This document shows, piece after piece, positions 45,471 through 54,435 of a DNA stretch of 64,000 nucleotides (its first letter is position 1; every line of letters begins with the position of its first letter). The notes under the pieces were generated by a model. It was not told where the DNA came from and ran no database searches. It worked only from the letters and a program-made list of their open reading frames with translations. Origin of the DNA: Flammeovirga aprica JL-4 (GTDB lineage: Bacteria; Bacteroidota; Bacteroidia; Cytophagales; Flammeovirgaceae); contig NZ_JABANE010000006.1 of NCBI RefSeq assembly GCF_012844305.1, positions 62,001-126,000 of the forward strand, read 5' to 3'. The position numbers and the translations under genes were made by a program.

Positions 45471-45550
45471 AAAGTTAATCGTTAAGCAATGAATAATTAG
45501 TTTTGTGTAAGTTAAATTATGAAGTAGCAGTCTAATTATCAAGTTTGTTA

Positions 45551-45595
45551 AAAAAATAACTCCCTTATAATAATGTCTAAAGTATTATAAGGGAG
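45551..45595 (-). terminator. Intrinsic terminator of the tsaE-ald operon
   Basis: Minus-strand 45595-45583 pairs with 45572-45560 (13 bp, CTCCCTTATAATA), followed by TTATTTTTT. Confidence 0.8.
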
Positions 45596-45620
45596 CGGTA
45601 TATTTATTTCTTTTTTTAAT

Positions 45621-46853
45621 CTAAATTCCAGCTGCAAGAATCAAATCCAGATTCTTTAATGGGAGATCAAACTTCTCAGCAATCATTTGATTCGTCACAC
45701 AACCTCTGTAGGTATAAACACCTTTAGTAAACCAGGAGTGTCTTCTCATCATGGTGTCAACACTACCTTCATCATTCAGTTTCATTAATGTAGTAGTGAA
45801 AATATTACTAATAGCTGCAGTGGCTGTTCTTGATACTCTTGACGCAATGTTAGGAACACAATAATGGATGACGCCGTGTTTCTTATAAACAGGGTGCCTA
45901 TGATTGGTCGGTTCCGAAGTTTCAAAACAACCACCCTGATCAATACATACATCAATAATGATAGAATTTTCTCTCATACTTGCCACCATTTCTTCCGTAA
46001 CGATAGAAGGTGTTCTTGTACCGTGGGTATGTACCGCCCCAATCACAATATCTGCTCTGCTTAGAGCTTCTTGAATAGAAGTACTATCAAAAGCAGATGT
46101 AAATAAGTGAGGAAGGTTAAGCTCTTTTTTAAGTCTTCGAAGCTTATAAATGGCATTATCAAAAACTTTTACCTCAGCACCCATACCGATGGCATTTCTA
46201 GCTGCATATTCTGCAACTGTACCCGCACCAAGAATCACTACTTTTGAAGGAGGCACACCTGTGATCCCTCCAAGAATAATTCCTTTTCCTCCGTTATAGC
46301 TACTCAAGTATTCGGCAGCAATCAGCATCACAGTACTTCCTGCTATTTCACTCATTGCTCTCACCAAAGGCAAACCACCCACTTTATCTTCGAGTAACTC
46401 AAATCCCAGGGCGGTAATTTTTTTTGCATTTAATGCCGTTAAAACACTTTTCTGAATATCTCTCATATGAATGGCCGAGATGATGGCTTTATTTTTTTTC
46501 ATATAAGAAACTTCTTCCACTGTAGGTGAGGCTATTTTGACTACAAGGTCAGCTTCCATGGCCTCCTTGTGTGTGTAAACGATAGTTGCACCAGCATCAG
46601 CATATTCTTGATCAAGATGATTAATATGCTGACCGGTTTTAGATTCAACTAAAACTTCAATTCCATTATTAACTAATATAGAAACCGCTCCAGGCCTCAA
46701 AGCACACCTTTTTTCATCTGGATTTAGTTCTTTTGGTAAACCAATTTTCAGAGGAGATCCTTTTTTACTGACAGGACCTTCCATCACCTCTTGAGGGTGA
46801 AACTGAAAATAACTCTCGGTAGCTTTCTCGAAGCCTTCACGTTGCTTTGCCAT
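45621..46853 (-). CDS. ald: Alanine dehydrogenase
   Basis: 410 residues. It catalyses NAD-dependent interconversion of alanine with pyruvate and ammonia. An extra N-terminal segment of about 35 residues precedes the AlaDh/PNT domain (IGLPKELNPDEKRCALRPGA), as is common in Bacteroidota. The Rossmann motif is VVILGAGTVAEYAARNA (about 205-221). Catalytic-region motifs SAIHMRD (about 127-133) and IDVCIDQGGCFETSEPT are present. It lies 21 bases after tsaE in the same operon. It is homologous to pntAA at 59.3 kb, but the GGCFE motif and length support alanine dehydrogenase. Confidence 0.92.
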   Translation of the reverse strand: MAKQREGFEKATESYFQFHPQEVMEGPVSKKGSPLKIGLPKELNPDEKRCALRPGAVSILVNNGIEVLVESKTGQHINHLDQEYADAGATIVYTHKEAMEADLVVKIASPTVEEVSYMKKNKAIISAIHMRDIQKSVLTALNAKKITALGFELLEDKVGGLPLVRAMSEIAGSTVMLIAAEYLSSYNGGKGIILGGITGVPPSKVVILGAGTVAEYAARNAIGMGAEVKVFDNAIYKLRRLKKELNLPHLFTSAFDSTSIQEALSRADIVIGAVHTHGTRTPSIVTEEMVASMRENSIIIDVCIDQGGCFETSEPTNHRHPVYKKHGVIHYCVPNIASRVSRTATAAISNIFTTTLMKLNDEGSVDTMMRRHSWFTKGVYTYRGCVTNQMIAEKFDLPLKNLDLILAAGI

Positions 46854-46874
46854 ATGTTATCTAGAGGAGAAAGT

Positions 46875-47312
46875 TTAATTTAATCTAATAGAAATTTCTC
46901 TTGAGTGTTCGTCTAAGACTTTGATGTCAATATCAATACAGTCTTCTGGTAATAGTCTTTCTACTTTTGAAGGCCACTCAATTAAGCAAAGATTTTTGCT
47001 GTATATATATTCTTCAAAACCTATATCAAATGCTTCTGTTTCATCTTTGATTCTATACATATCAAAGTGATAGATAGTATCAGCCTGATCTGTCATATAT
47101 TCATTGACCAATGCAAATGTGGGGCTGTTTACATGATCCATAACGCCCAAAACATCACAAATGCTTTTTATGAAAGTTGTTTTTCCAGCTCCCATTTCAC
47201 CATGAAAAAGCCAGACATTGGATTTGCCTTTCGTAAAGTCAATGACTTGCTGAGCGGCCGATGCTAAATCATCTATGCTGTTTGTTTTGATTACCAACTC
47301 TTTAGAATTCAT
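46875..47312 (-). CDS. tsaE: tRNA threonylcarbamoyladenosine biosynthesis ATPase TsaE
   Basis: 145 residues, normal length. The P-loop GEMGAGKTT lies at 38-46, followed by VNSPTFALVNEY and IYHFDMYRI, then FEEYIYSKNLCLIEWPSK. All are standard for TsaE, which works with TsaB and TsaD to make t6A at position 37 of ANN-decoding tRNAs. It is the first gene of an operon with ald, a pairing often found in Bacteroidota. Confidence 0.95.
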   Translation of the reverse strand: MNSKELVIKTNSIDDLASAAQQVIDFTKGKSNVWLFHGEMGAGKTTFIKSICDVLGVMDHVNSPTFALVNEYMTDQADTIYHFDMYRIKDETEAFDIGFEEYIYSKNLCLIEWPSKVERLLPEDCIDIDIKVLDEHSREISIRLN

Positions 47313-47423
47313 GTTTAGTAAATATAAATCATTTGACGGTTTTATAGTACAGGTTCGGGACGAATTTATTTAAATTATTCTTTTTGTGGTTATAATCTTG
47401 TGATAATTATAGTTGATAACACA

Positions 47424-47463
47424 CAAAAAAGGCTACTTCGCCTCTATTTTTAGCGAAGTAGCC
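47424..47463 (-). terminator. Intrinsic terminator of the OM-barrel gene
   Basis: Minus-strand 47463-47453 pairs with 47441-47431 (11 bp, GGCTACTTCGC), followed by six T. Confidence 0.85.
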
Positions 47464-47484
47464 CCTCTTTAAGGTATTATTCTT

Positions 47485-48180
47485 TTAGAAATTAGAAACT
47501 GTAATACCAATTGTAATTGGCCTGTCAGTTCCTGTGAAAGCAGTACCATCAGTATTCAATAATTTTCCGCTTTCAAAAGTATTTGTTAGACCATAGTAGC
47601 AGAAGAAATTGATCCATCCATAGCCAATTCTACCTACTAAACCAGCCTTGAAAAAATTCATATTAAAATCTCCTTTATCTTTTGATACACGAACATCACC
47701 ATTCTGATCTTCATATTTAACTTTGGTATGACTATCCACAAGCATGCTTAATTTAGCACCTATTGCCAACCTAAAAGCATTTCTTCCTGGGTGATTTCTA
47801 AATCGGAACTCCAAAGGTATATCAAGGTAGTTGCCAACTATTTTACTTTTTCGTGTTGAAATTCTTGTGCCATGAGCTGGATTAGGATCAACAGGCACAG
47901 TATTAGAACCATCATTGACTAAAGTCTTTCCTTGTTTGAAAAATAAATTATCAGCAGTGTAACCGACACCTGGGTTAAAAGTAAACTGACCGTTTTTATC
48001 CAAAACCAATTCATACATATAAGCTAAGGAAATCGATCTTGATTGGGTTTCTAATTCAAGTCCTTTATCATCCTGCCACATAGTAGCTCCAAAATCTACG
48101 TAGAAGTTTCCTGGTATATTTTGCCCGTAAGAGTAAAGACTAAAAAATAAGAAACAGAAAAAGAGATTGATTTTTTTCAT
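47485..48180 (-). CDS. Outer-membrane beta-barrel protein (PorT-like)
   Basis: 231 residues. A signal peptide ends at YSYGQ (residue 20). Alternating hydrophobic and polar strands run throughout (FYVDFGATMW, ISLAYMYELVLD, FTFNPGVGYTADNLFF), and the chain ends in GITVSNF, a barrel C-terminus. It fits the OMP_b-brl_2 (PorT-like) group, about eight strands. The role is unknown. It lies on the same strand as the GH29 gene but 231 bases away, so co-transcription is uncertain. Confidence 0.82.
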   Translation of the reverse strand: MKKINLFFCFLFFSLYSYGQNIPGNFYVDFGATMWQDDKGLELETQSRSISLAYMYELVLDKNGQFTFNPGVGYTADNLFFKQGKTLVNDGSNTVPVDPNPAHGTRISTRKSKIVGNYLDIPLEFRFRNHPGRNAFRLAIGAKLSMLVDSHTKVKYEDQNGDVRVSKDKGDFNMNFFKAGLVGRIGYGWINFFCYYGLTNTFESGKLLNTDGTAFTGTDRPITIGITVSNF

Positions 48181-48411
48181 TTTGTAATTGATTAATTAAA
48201 AAGACACATTTCAAAAATCTATTCAAATATAGATCAATATGAGTAGTTAGAAAATAACCACGCTAATAAAAAGTTAAGAATTAAACTTCTTAGTTGTCAA
48301 ATTATGTTTACTTATTGATGAATACTTGATGAGATGTAGCGTTATTTTAATGAAAAATGAAATGCAAAAGTAGACAATCTCTCTTTCAGTTTTTAAGGAC
48401 AAATAACACTA

Positions 48412-49929
48412 TTACTCCAACTCTAGTTTATACACATTCGCCATCATATTATGATCAGCATCTGGAATTGTAAAATAAAAATTATCCGTTTTCATTTCCC
48501 ATTTCACCTCTTTACTAGTACCTAAATCAATCATTCTTTTGATAGGAGTAGGAGTGCAGTTTCTATGTAAACCCAAAGGTCTTACCTTCATTCTTTTTCC
48601 CGTTTTTGGTTTTCCTAGTACAAACAAATACACCGATTTATTGTCTTTTGAAATGGTGAAACGGACATCATTAGCCGTATATTTTACTTTTGCCGATTGA
48701 CCATCATGTGAGCTTTGAGAAGGTTTTGCATTACCGTACCCAAACACATAATAGGGACGTGTACCGTATACTGCCTCTCCATATATTTTAAACCAATCAC
48801 CAATGTCCTTTAGTATGCTTCTTTGTTCTTGATTGATAATGCCATTGGCTTTTGGTGAAACATTGAGAAGTACAATACCATTTTTACTCCATACATCAAT
48901 CATATTTCTTAAAACCAGTGAGGAAGATTTATATGGATGCCCTTCTACATACATCCATTTATGTTCACCCAATGTAATGTCAGTCATCCAAGGAGTAGGG
49001 TAGATATCCCTTCTTCCACCTTGTTCAAAATCTAAAACACTAGATTCCATCGATAAGTCATTTTGCTTATGACAACTGACGACCTCTTGACCATTTTTAG
49101 CACCTTCATTGAAAAAATGAGCTAACATTTCTTTTCGGTAAGAGGCAGGGATGAAATTCAACCAAGAGTCAAACCAAATCATATCAGGTTGGTATTGATC
49201 CACCACTTCGTTGACTTGCTGAAGCCAATACTGATTGAATTCCTCTTCCGTATCAAAATTACCAAACAGCATTTTTAGTTTTGGATCTTTTGTAGCTGTG
49301 GGTAAATCCGGGTGATAGGGATAATGAGAGTTGAAACCATTTCGACCCCAATTTTCAGGGGTAGAAGCATTTCTTTGTCCATTACGGGCATGATGAAATG
49401 TAGCCAATGTTTTCAAGTTTCTTTTTTTCAAAGCTTGAAACATATCACCCAAAATATCTCTTTTTGGTCCCATTGCTTGAGCATTCCAAGGGTTCACCTG
49501 ACTATTCCACATCGCAAACCCATCATGATGCTGTGCTACCGGACCAGCAAACTTTGCACCTGCTTGTGAAAAGAGTTCAGCCCAATCTTCCGGATCAAAA
49601 TGCTCGGCGGTAAACATTGGAATAAAATCTTGGTATCCGAATTCGTTTATATCACCAAAATTCTCTTCATGAAATTTATTGACATTAGATCCTTTGATAT
49701 ACATATTGCAAGGGTACCAAGCACTGCCATAAGCTGGAACGCTGTAGGGACCCCAGTGGAAGTAGATACCGAATTTTGCATCTTGAAACCATTCGGGAGT
49801 AGCATCATGTTTGGCTAAAGATTCCCAAGTTGCTTCATATTTTTCTGGATCATCAGCAGTACTGTTTGTACAGCCAAAAGCAATTCCTGTAACTAGAATT
49901 AAGTTTGTAATTTTTGATAGTATATTCAT
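48412..49929 (-). CDS. Alpha-L-fucosidase, GH29, lipoprotein
   Basis: 505 residues with a lipobox AFGC (Cys20), so it is anchored and periplasm- or surface-facing. WFQDAKFGIYFHWGPYSVP and VAQHHDGFAMWNS are the GH29 signature regions. The nucleophile is Asp254 (MIWFDSW). GIVLLNVSPKANG closes the catalytic domain, and about 120 residues of beta-sandwich follow. At the position of the glutamate in the common GSEWY motif this protein has alanine (YGSAWYP), which may affect activity or specificity. It is 12 bases downstream of the GH2 gene in the same operon and probably removes fucose from a galactose-containing polysaccharide. Confidence 0.93.
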   Translation of the reverse strand: MNILSKITNLILVTGIAFGCTNSTADDPEKYEATWESLAKHDATPEWFQDAKFGIYFHWGPYSVPAYGSAWYPCNMYIKGSNVNKFHEENFGDINEFGYQDFIPMFTAEHFDPEDWAELFSQAGAKFAGPVAQHHDGFAMWNSQVNPWNAQAMGPKRDILGDMFQALKKRNLKTLATFHHARNGQRNASTPENWGRNGFNSHYPYHPDLPTATKDPKLKMLFGNFDTEEEFNQYWLQQVNEVVDQYQPDMIWFDSWLNFIPASYRKEMLAHFFNEGAKNGQEVVSCHKQNDLSMESSVLDFEQGGRRDIYPTPWMTDITLGEHKWMYVEGHPYKSSSLVLRNMIDVWSKNGIVLLNVSPKANGIINQEQRSILKDIGDWFKIYGEAVYGTRPYYVFGYGNAKPSQSSHDGQSAKVKYTANDVRFTISKDNKSVYLFVLGKPKTGKRMKVRPLGLHRNCTPTPIKRMIDLGTSKEVKWEMKTDNFYFTIPDADHNMMANVYKLELE

Positions 49930-49941
49930 TTCATTGTTGGT

Positions 49942-52797
49942 TTAGAATTGGAAAGTCAATGCGATTTTCAAAGGGTCGTCACTATTACCGTAGTAGATTT
50001 CGTCATTGCCATGAGGGCCGGTACTGTTTGATTCTTGGAACTTGGTGCCAATACCAGGGATATTATACACGAATGAAATATCACCTTTAGGAAAAAATGG
50101 AGTGACTCTGCCTTTGGGATCACCACTTGGTTTTTCAGGAGTAAGCATTCTTAAGAACACATCAGGAGAGTGGCAGTAAACTTTAAATCCTTCTGTCGAT
50201 TTACTTTTCAATTCAACCCAATACAAGTGAGAGAAGTAGCCTTTGAACTCAGGGTAAACAAAACCTGATTCACCAGTGATGGTATTGTTGTAATCATTTT
50301 CCCAAACTTGAAAACAAGTACCTTTAGTTCTATTTCTCCAAACTCTGTAAGGACCATCACCTAGCCATTTCATACCTGCCACATCACCTTCGTCATAATT
50401 AAATGTGATCCCTAAAACATCTTTCGTCCTTTTCTTTCCTTTAAACTCAGCTTCAAGATCCAATAGTCCATTTTGATGAACACGCCACTTTATACTGTCT
50501 GAACTTAAAACCACAATTTTCGTCCATTCCGGCATTTTATTTTTAGGCTCAAAAACAGCGATAATATCAATGTAATTGTCCTGTTGGATAACTTTGACAG
50601 TATCTACTTTATTCTTGTTGCCAAGGATTACAGGACCGTTTGATAATGGGATAATTTGATTGTTTTTAATGACCTTTTTTAATACACCAGTTTTATTCGA
50701 AAAAGTAAACTCGCATTCATTTGAAGCAACGATGATATTGCCTTTTTCATGCTTTAATTGTAATGCACTCTTGGTCTGTTTTGAAGTTTGATCAAGCAGT
50801 TTTTTTGAAATAATTTTAGGGCTTTCAATCGCATAAGACCAAGTAAATATTTCTTTTCCATAAGGATCATAAGCGGTAAGATGAAGTGCATCTGCTTTTT
50901 CCCAAAGTGGAGTTTTATTGACTCTAAATATTCCTTTTTGATTGGGAGATAAAGGAGGAAGTTCAACGGGTTTTTCTTCTATTACTGTTAATTTGTTTTC
51001 TTGGAAACTAACAAGTTTAGCAGTCATTTTACAAGAAGCTAGAGAAGTATAATGGTATCGGTTTTCTATTCTGAAGATTCCATTAAAGTCACTTTTGATG
51101 GTACGATCCTCAATATAAATTGGAGACCATATTTCTTTGATCGTAAAGTAACTTGCTTCTTTTTCTCCATAAGGTCCTACAATTCCATCGGAAGCATGAT
51201 TGCCGTCTGTATCTAACACGCCATTTTTATCCGTTCTTACGACGGCTTCATCAGCAAAGTCCCAAAGAAATCCACCAGCACTATTTGGCATATTCCACAT
51301 ATTTTCCCAATAATCTTCCAAACCGGCACCATGTCCACCATCATATAGGCCATGAAGGAATTCCGTAGGAAAAAAGACTTTATCAGTGGCAGGACCATCA
51401 TTTGCTAATCCATGGAAATGGAAATAATGAAGTGTGTTGGTCTTATTAAAAATGTTCCAAGGGTGAATAACTTCACGTTGCTGAATATCCCAAATTGCAT
51501 AATCATCATCTAATTCTGTATTCCATCCCGATTCATTTCCATTAGCCCAAAGCAAAATCGAAGGGTGATTTACATCTCGAATCACAGTTTCTTTCACGAT
51601 TTTCTCCCCAACCTCAGTGTCTAAGGCAGGGGAATGCCAAGTACAAACCTCATCAATCACAAAAAGCCCTAAGGAATCACAGACATCTAAAAAATGAACA
51701 TCAGGCGGATAATGCGACATTCGAACAGCATTCATATTCATGTCTTTCATCATTTCCACATGTTCAATACTCAAAGCTTTACTTGTTGTTCTTCCTGAAG
51801 AAGGGTAAAAAGAATGTCGGTTTACCCCTTTAAACTTAATACGTTCACCATTGACATAAATTCCATCTCCCTCTAATAGTTCTACAGTCCTAAAACCAAT
51901 ACGTTGTTTGATTTGGTGTTGTAACTGACCTTTTTTATTGAGTAGTGAAAGTTCTAATTGATAAAGGTGAGGAAACTCGGGGTTCCAAGTATTAATGTTA
52001 TTGGCTTTAGTTTTTACTCTAAATTTTTGATCTGACTTTGAAGCCTCAAGATTTAAGTCTTGGACTAGGTCTCCTTGAATATCTAGTAATCGAGCTTTTA
52101 TATTACCTCCTGTTTTCTTTGAAAGAAATACATCGGTGATAATCTGTCCATCTGCCTTTGCATCAATAGCTACTCTTTCGATATGCTGTTTCGGAAGGGC
52201 CTCAAGGTAAACGGGACGATAAATTCCACCAAAAACCCAAAAATCTGCTTTACGTTCCGCATGATTGATGGATTCATTGGCTGAAGCTTTATTTACTTTG
52301 ACCTCAATAAGGTTTTCATTTCCATATTTAAGCAGATGAGTGATATCGTATTTAAATTCATAAAAAGCACCTTGATGAATCGGTCCTGCGAGTTTACCAT
52401 TAACCTTTACTTCAGCATCGGTCATTACACCCTCAAAAACGATTTTGACTGTTTTATTTTTCCAATCCTTAGGTACGGAAAACTTATGCTTGTATAACCC
52501 ATATTCATTGACTCTTTTCTCAAATGGATCATGACCGTAATTATAGTGACCAAATCCTTGAAGTTCCCAGCAAGATGGTGTTTCAATGGAAGTCCACTTT
52601 TTACTATTCTGACCTGCGGAACAATAGAAATCCCAAGTCACAGTGTTGTCTTTATCCGTTCCTGTTAAATATCTTTTTTCTGTTTGCTGAGTATTCTGAG
52701 CAGTTGTAGATCCTAAGAAAAATAGGGAGTAAATTATAAATAGACTCAAAAAAGAAACTATCTGTCTCTTGAAATTAATCTGTTGTTTTATCTTCAT
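49942..52797 (-). CDS. GH2 beta-galactosidase-type glycoside hydrolase
   Basis: 951 residues with a signal peptide (about 34 residues). A jelly-roll sugar-binding domain (FEGVMTDAEVKVNGKLAG) and an immunoglobulin-like domain precede the barrel. FKGVNRHSFYPSSGR and VRMSHYPPDVHFLDVCDSLG are typical of GH2. The acid/base is Glu422 (LWANGNESGW) and the probable nucleophile Glu479 (PTEFLHGLYDGG). The C-terminal part matches the LacZ-type small domain. It probably acts on beta-galactosides in algal or plant polysaccharides. It is the first gene of a pair with GH29 and divergent from a membrane-bound regulator. Confidence 0.93.
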   Translation of the reverse strand: MKIKQQINFKRQIVSFLSLFIIYSLFFLGSTTAQNTQQTEKRYLTGTDKDNTVTWDFYCSAGQNSKKWTSIETPSCWELQGFGHYNYGHDPFEKRVNEYGLYKHKFSVPKDWKNKTVKIVFEGVMTDAEVKVNGKLAGPIHQGAFYEFKYDITHLLKYGNENLIEVKVNKASANESINHAERKADFWVFGGIYRPVYLEALPKQHIERVAIDAKADGQIITDVFLSKKTGGNIKARLLDIQGDLVQDLNLEASKSDQKFRVKTKANNINTWNPEFPHLYQLELSLLNKKGQLQHQIKQRIGFRTVELLEGDGIYVNGERIKFKGVNRHSFYPSSGRTTSKALSIEHVEMMKDMNMNAVRMSHYPPDVHFLDVCDSLGLFVIDEVCTWHSPALDTEVGEKIVKETVIRDVNHPSILLWANGNESGWNTELDDDYAIWDIQQREVIHPWNIFNKTNTLHYFHFHGLANDGPATDKVFFPTEFLHGLYDGGHGAGLEDYWENMWNMPNSAGGFLWDFADEAVVRTDKNGVLDTDGNHASDGIVGPYGEKEASYFTIKEIWSPIYIEDRTIKSDFNGIFRIENRYHYTSLASCKMTAKLVSFQENKLTVIEEKPVELPPLSPNQKGIFRVNKTPLWEKADALHLTAYDPYGKEIFTWSYAIESPKIISKKLLDQTSKQTKSALQLKHEKGNIIVASNECEFTFSNKTGVLKKVIKNNQIIPLSNGPVILGNKNKVDTVKVIQQDNYIDIIAVFEPKNKMPEWTKIVVLSSDSIKWRVHQNGLLDLEAEFKGKKRTKDVLGITFNYDEGDVAGMKWLGDGPYRVWRNRTKGTCFQVWENDYNNTITGESGFVYPEFKGYFSHLYWVELKSKSTEGFKVYCHSPDVFLRMLTPEKPSGDPKGRVTPFFPKGDISFVYNIPGIGTKFQESNSTGPHGNDEIYYGNSDDPLKIALTFQF

Positions 52798-52864
52798 AAT
52801 ACTTTGTGATTTGATTTCAAATAACAGCCTAATGGAAGGAAATCTATATCTACAACATCATCTT

Positions 52865-52882
52865 AACGGTCTCTATAACGGT
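52865..52882. promoter_or_regulatory. Tandem AACGGT repeat between the regulator and the glycosidase genes
   Basis: AACGGT occurs at 52865-52870 and 52877-52882, 12 bp apart in the same direction; TTAAC...GTTAA flanks the pair as an inverted repeat. It lies in the 144-bp divergent region and is a good candidate for the binding site of the adjacent winged-helix protein. Confidence 0.4.
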
Positions 52883-52941
52883 TAAAATGATCGTTACAAA
52901 ACCTTTCGCCCCCTATTTTTTAATCATTTTATACTTTTTAG

Positions 52942-54114
52942 ATGAGGAAACTAGAACTTACTATAACACAGAAACAACAGATAGTTGACACTATACTACA
53001 GAGTGATACTTTTAAAAATGCACCGACATCAATTGCTTTATTGAAGTATCTTTCTGAAGCTACATATAATGATACTCCTTTGAAGGAAGGGGTGATCGAA
53101 ATGGAATTCTTTAGAGGGGATCCTGATGGTAAATCGAATTCAAGGGTGAGGGTCAATGTGTACAATTTGAGAAAAAAGTTGACAAACTATTATTCTACTG
53201 AGGGTGCTAATGACGATTGGGAGTTGATGATTGAAAAGGGACAATATGGTGTGAAGTTTCAAAAAAATACGAGTCAGCAATCAAATGATGTATCTCTACT
53301 GAATTCAGTCAGATGGGATTCTAAATTTATACCTTATATAGGAATGCTTTTGATTGCATTACTCAGTTACTTTTGGAATGCACCTGAATCAGTTTCTCCC
53401 TTGTGGCAAGAATTTATACAAAGTAAACAACCTACACATTTATATATAGGAGATGCATTTGGATATAGGGGGAAGACTATTTCCGGAAACGAAGGATGGA
53501 CGCGTGATTTTAATATCAATAATGTGGAGGATTATCTAGTCTTAATGGAGGGAAATCCTGATCTAAAAGAAAAGACGAGGATGACAGATCTTTATTATTC
53601 AACAAGAATGTCAGAACATGCCACTTATGATTTAGGACGGTACTTTCAGAAATGGAATAAAGAACTCTTAATAAAGTATGCGACCAATACCTCCTTCACT
53701 AACATTAAAAATGGTAACCTTATTTATGTAGGTCGTTTTTATAATCAAAGCGATTTTGTCTATCTATTTAACCAATACAACCCCTATTTTGAAATCAAGG
53801 ACAAACATTTGATTTACACGAATAAAGAAACAGGGATCGAAAACAGTTATGAAACTAACAGTCAAGATTTGATCAACGATTTTACTATTGTCTCTAAAAT
53901 CAAAACTTCTCAAGGAAGAACTCAGTTTTTCTTTTTTTCAAATCATGACATTGGTGTAATGGCTTCTGTTGAATTTTTCACAAACACAGATTCTCTCAAA
54001 ACTTTCCAAAAACGCTATGCAATCAGTGAGCAGAATTTTACAGCGGTGTTTATAGCTGAAGGAAAAGAAAGAATCAATTTAAGCTTGAAAGAAGAATTAG
54101 TAGTTACTTTTTAG
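52942..54114 (+). CDS. Membrane-anchored winged-helix protein, likely regulator of the GH2/GH29 genes
   Basis: 390 residues. Residues about 1-107 look like a winged-helix DNA-binding domain: SRVRVNVYNLRKKLTNYY (67-84) as recognition region and IEKGQYGVKF (98-107) as the wing. A single membrane helix lies at about 129-145. Residues 150-390 would face the periplasm and contain IYVGRFYNQSD, NDFTIVSKIK and IGVMASVEFFT. The layout resembles ToxR/CadC one-component regulators. Similar winged-helix plus membrane helix plus C-terminal domain proteins occur in Acidobacteriota; I recall this pattern but no name. It is divergent from the glycosidase operon. A direct DNA-binding role is inferred. Confidence 0.7.
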   Translation: MRKLELTITQKQQIVDTILQSDTFKNAPTSIALLKYLSEATYNDTPLKEGVIEMEFFRGDPDGKSNSRVRVNVYNLRKKLTNYYSTEGANDDWELMIEKGQYGVKFQKNTSQQSNDVSLLNSVRWDSKFIPYIGMLLIALLSYFWNAPESVSPLWQEFIQSKQPTHLYIGDAFGYRGKTISGNEGWTRDFNINNVEDYLVLMEGNPDLKEKTRMTDLYYSTRMSEHATYDLGRYFQKWNKELLIKYATNTSFTNIKNGNLIYVGRFYNQSDFVYLFNQYNPYFEIKDKHLIYTNKETGIENSYETNSQDLINDFTIVSKIKTSQGRTQFFFFSNHDIGVMASVEFFTNTDSLKTFQKRYAISEQNFTAVFIAEGKERINLSLKEELVVTF

Positions 54115-54400
54115 AGAAAATAAACAAAAGTCCATTGTAGATTAGAAAAGAGGAGGGTGTAAAAAGTTGAAAATTAAATAGATAATTGATGAATAGTTGG
54201 CGATAAAAGAGTTATTTTCATAGAACTGTTATAGAGTAGTAAGTAAAACCCAATCCTAACTTGTTCTGTTAAAGAAAATTATGAAATTACATCTACCTCT
54301 AAATTAATTGATTTTCAGTGTGTTATAATTTTAATTTTTATAATTCAAAAAATTAGAGGTATTTTCTTTGTGTATAATGGAATTTTTGCTTATTAGTTTC
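54115..54400. other. AT-rich intergenic region before rpoC; no rpoB
   Basis: This stretch holds no gene, no terminator I can support and no trace of rpoB, which normally precedes rpoC directly. Only the -7 box at its right end is recognisable. Confidence 0.6.
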
Positions 54401-54408
54401 TATATTTG
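54401..54408 (+). promoter_or_regulatory. -7 box of rpoC
   Basis: TATATTTG fits TAnnTTTG exactly and lies 27 bases before the ATG at 54436. It covers a TTG (54406) that would otherwise be an in-frame start, so translation must begin downstream. No good -33 element at the usual spacing. Confidence 0.55.
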
Positions 54409-54435
54409 CAGATTCAAGAAAACTGCAAATTGCAA

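Noticed and set aside
45471..45542. N-terminal extension of the Rpn nuclease
   Set aside because: Rpn proteins start close to the RYINPFTDFGFK motif; the extra 24 residues look like translated intergenic DNA.
54406..54435. Upstream TTG start for rpoC adding ten residues
   Set aside because: The TTG is part of the -7 box TATATTTG, and the ten residues do not resemble the RpoC N-terminus.
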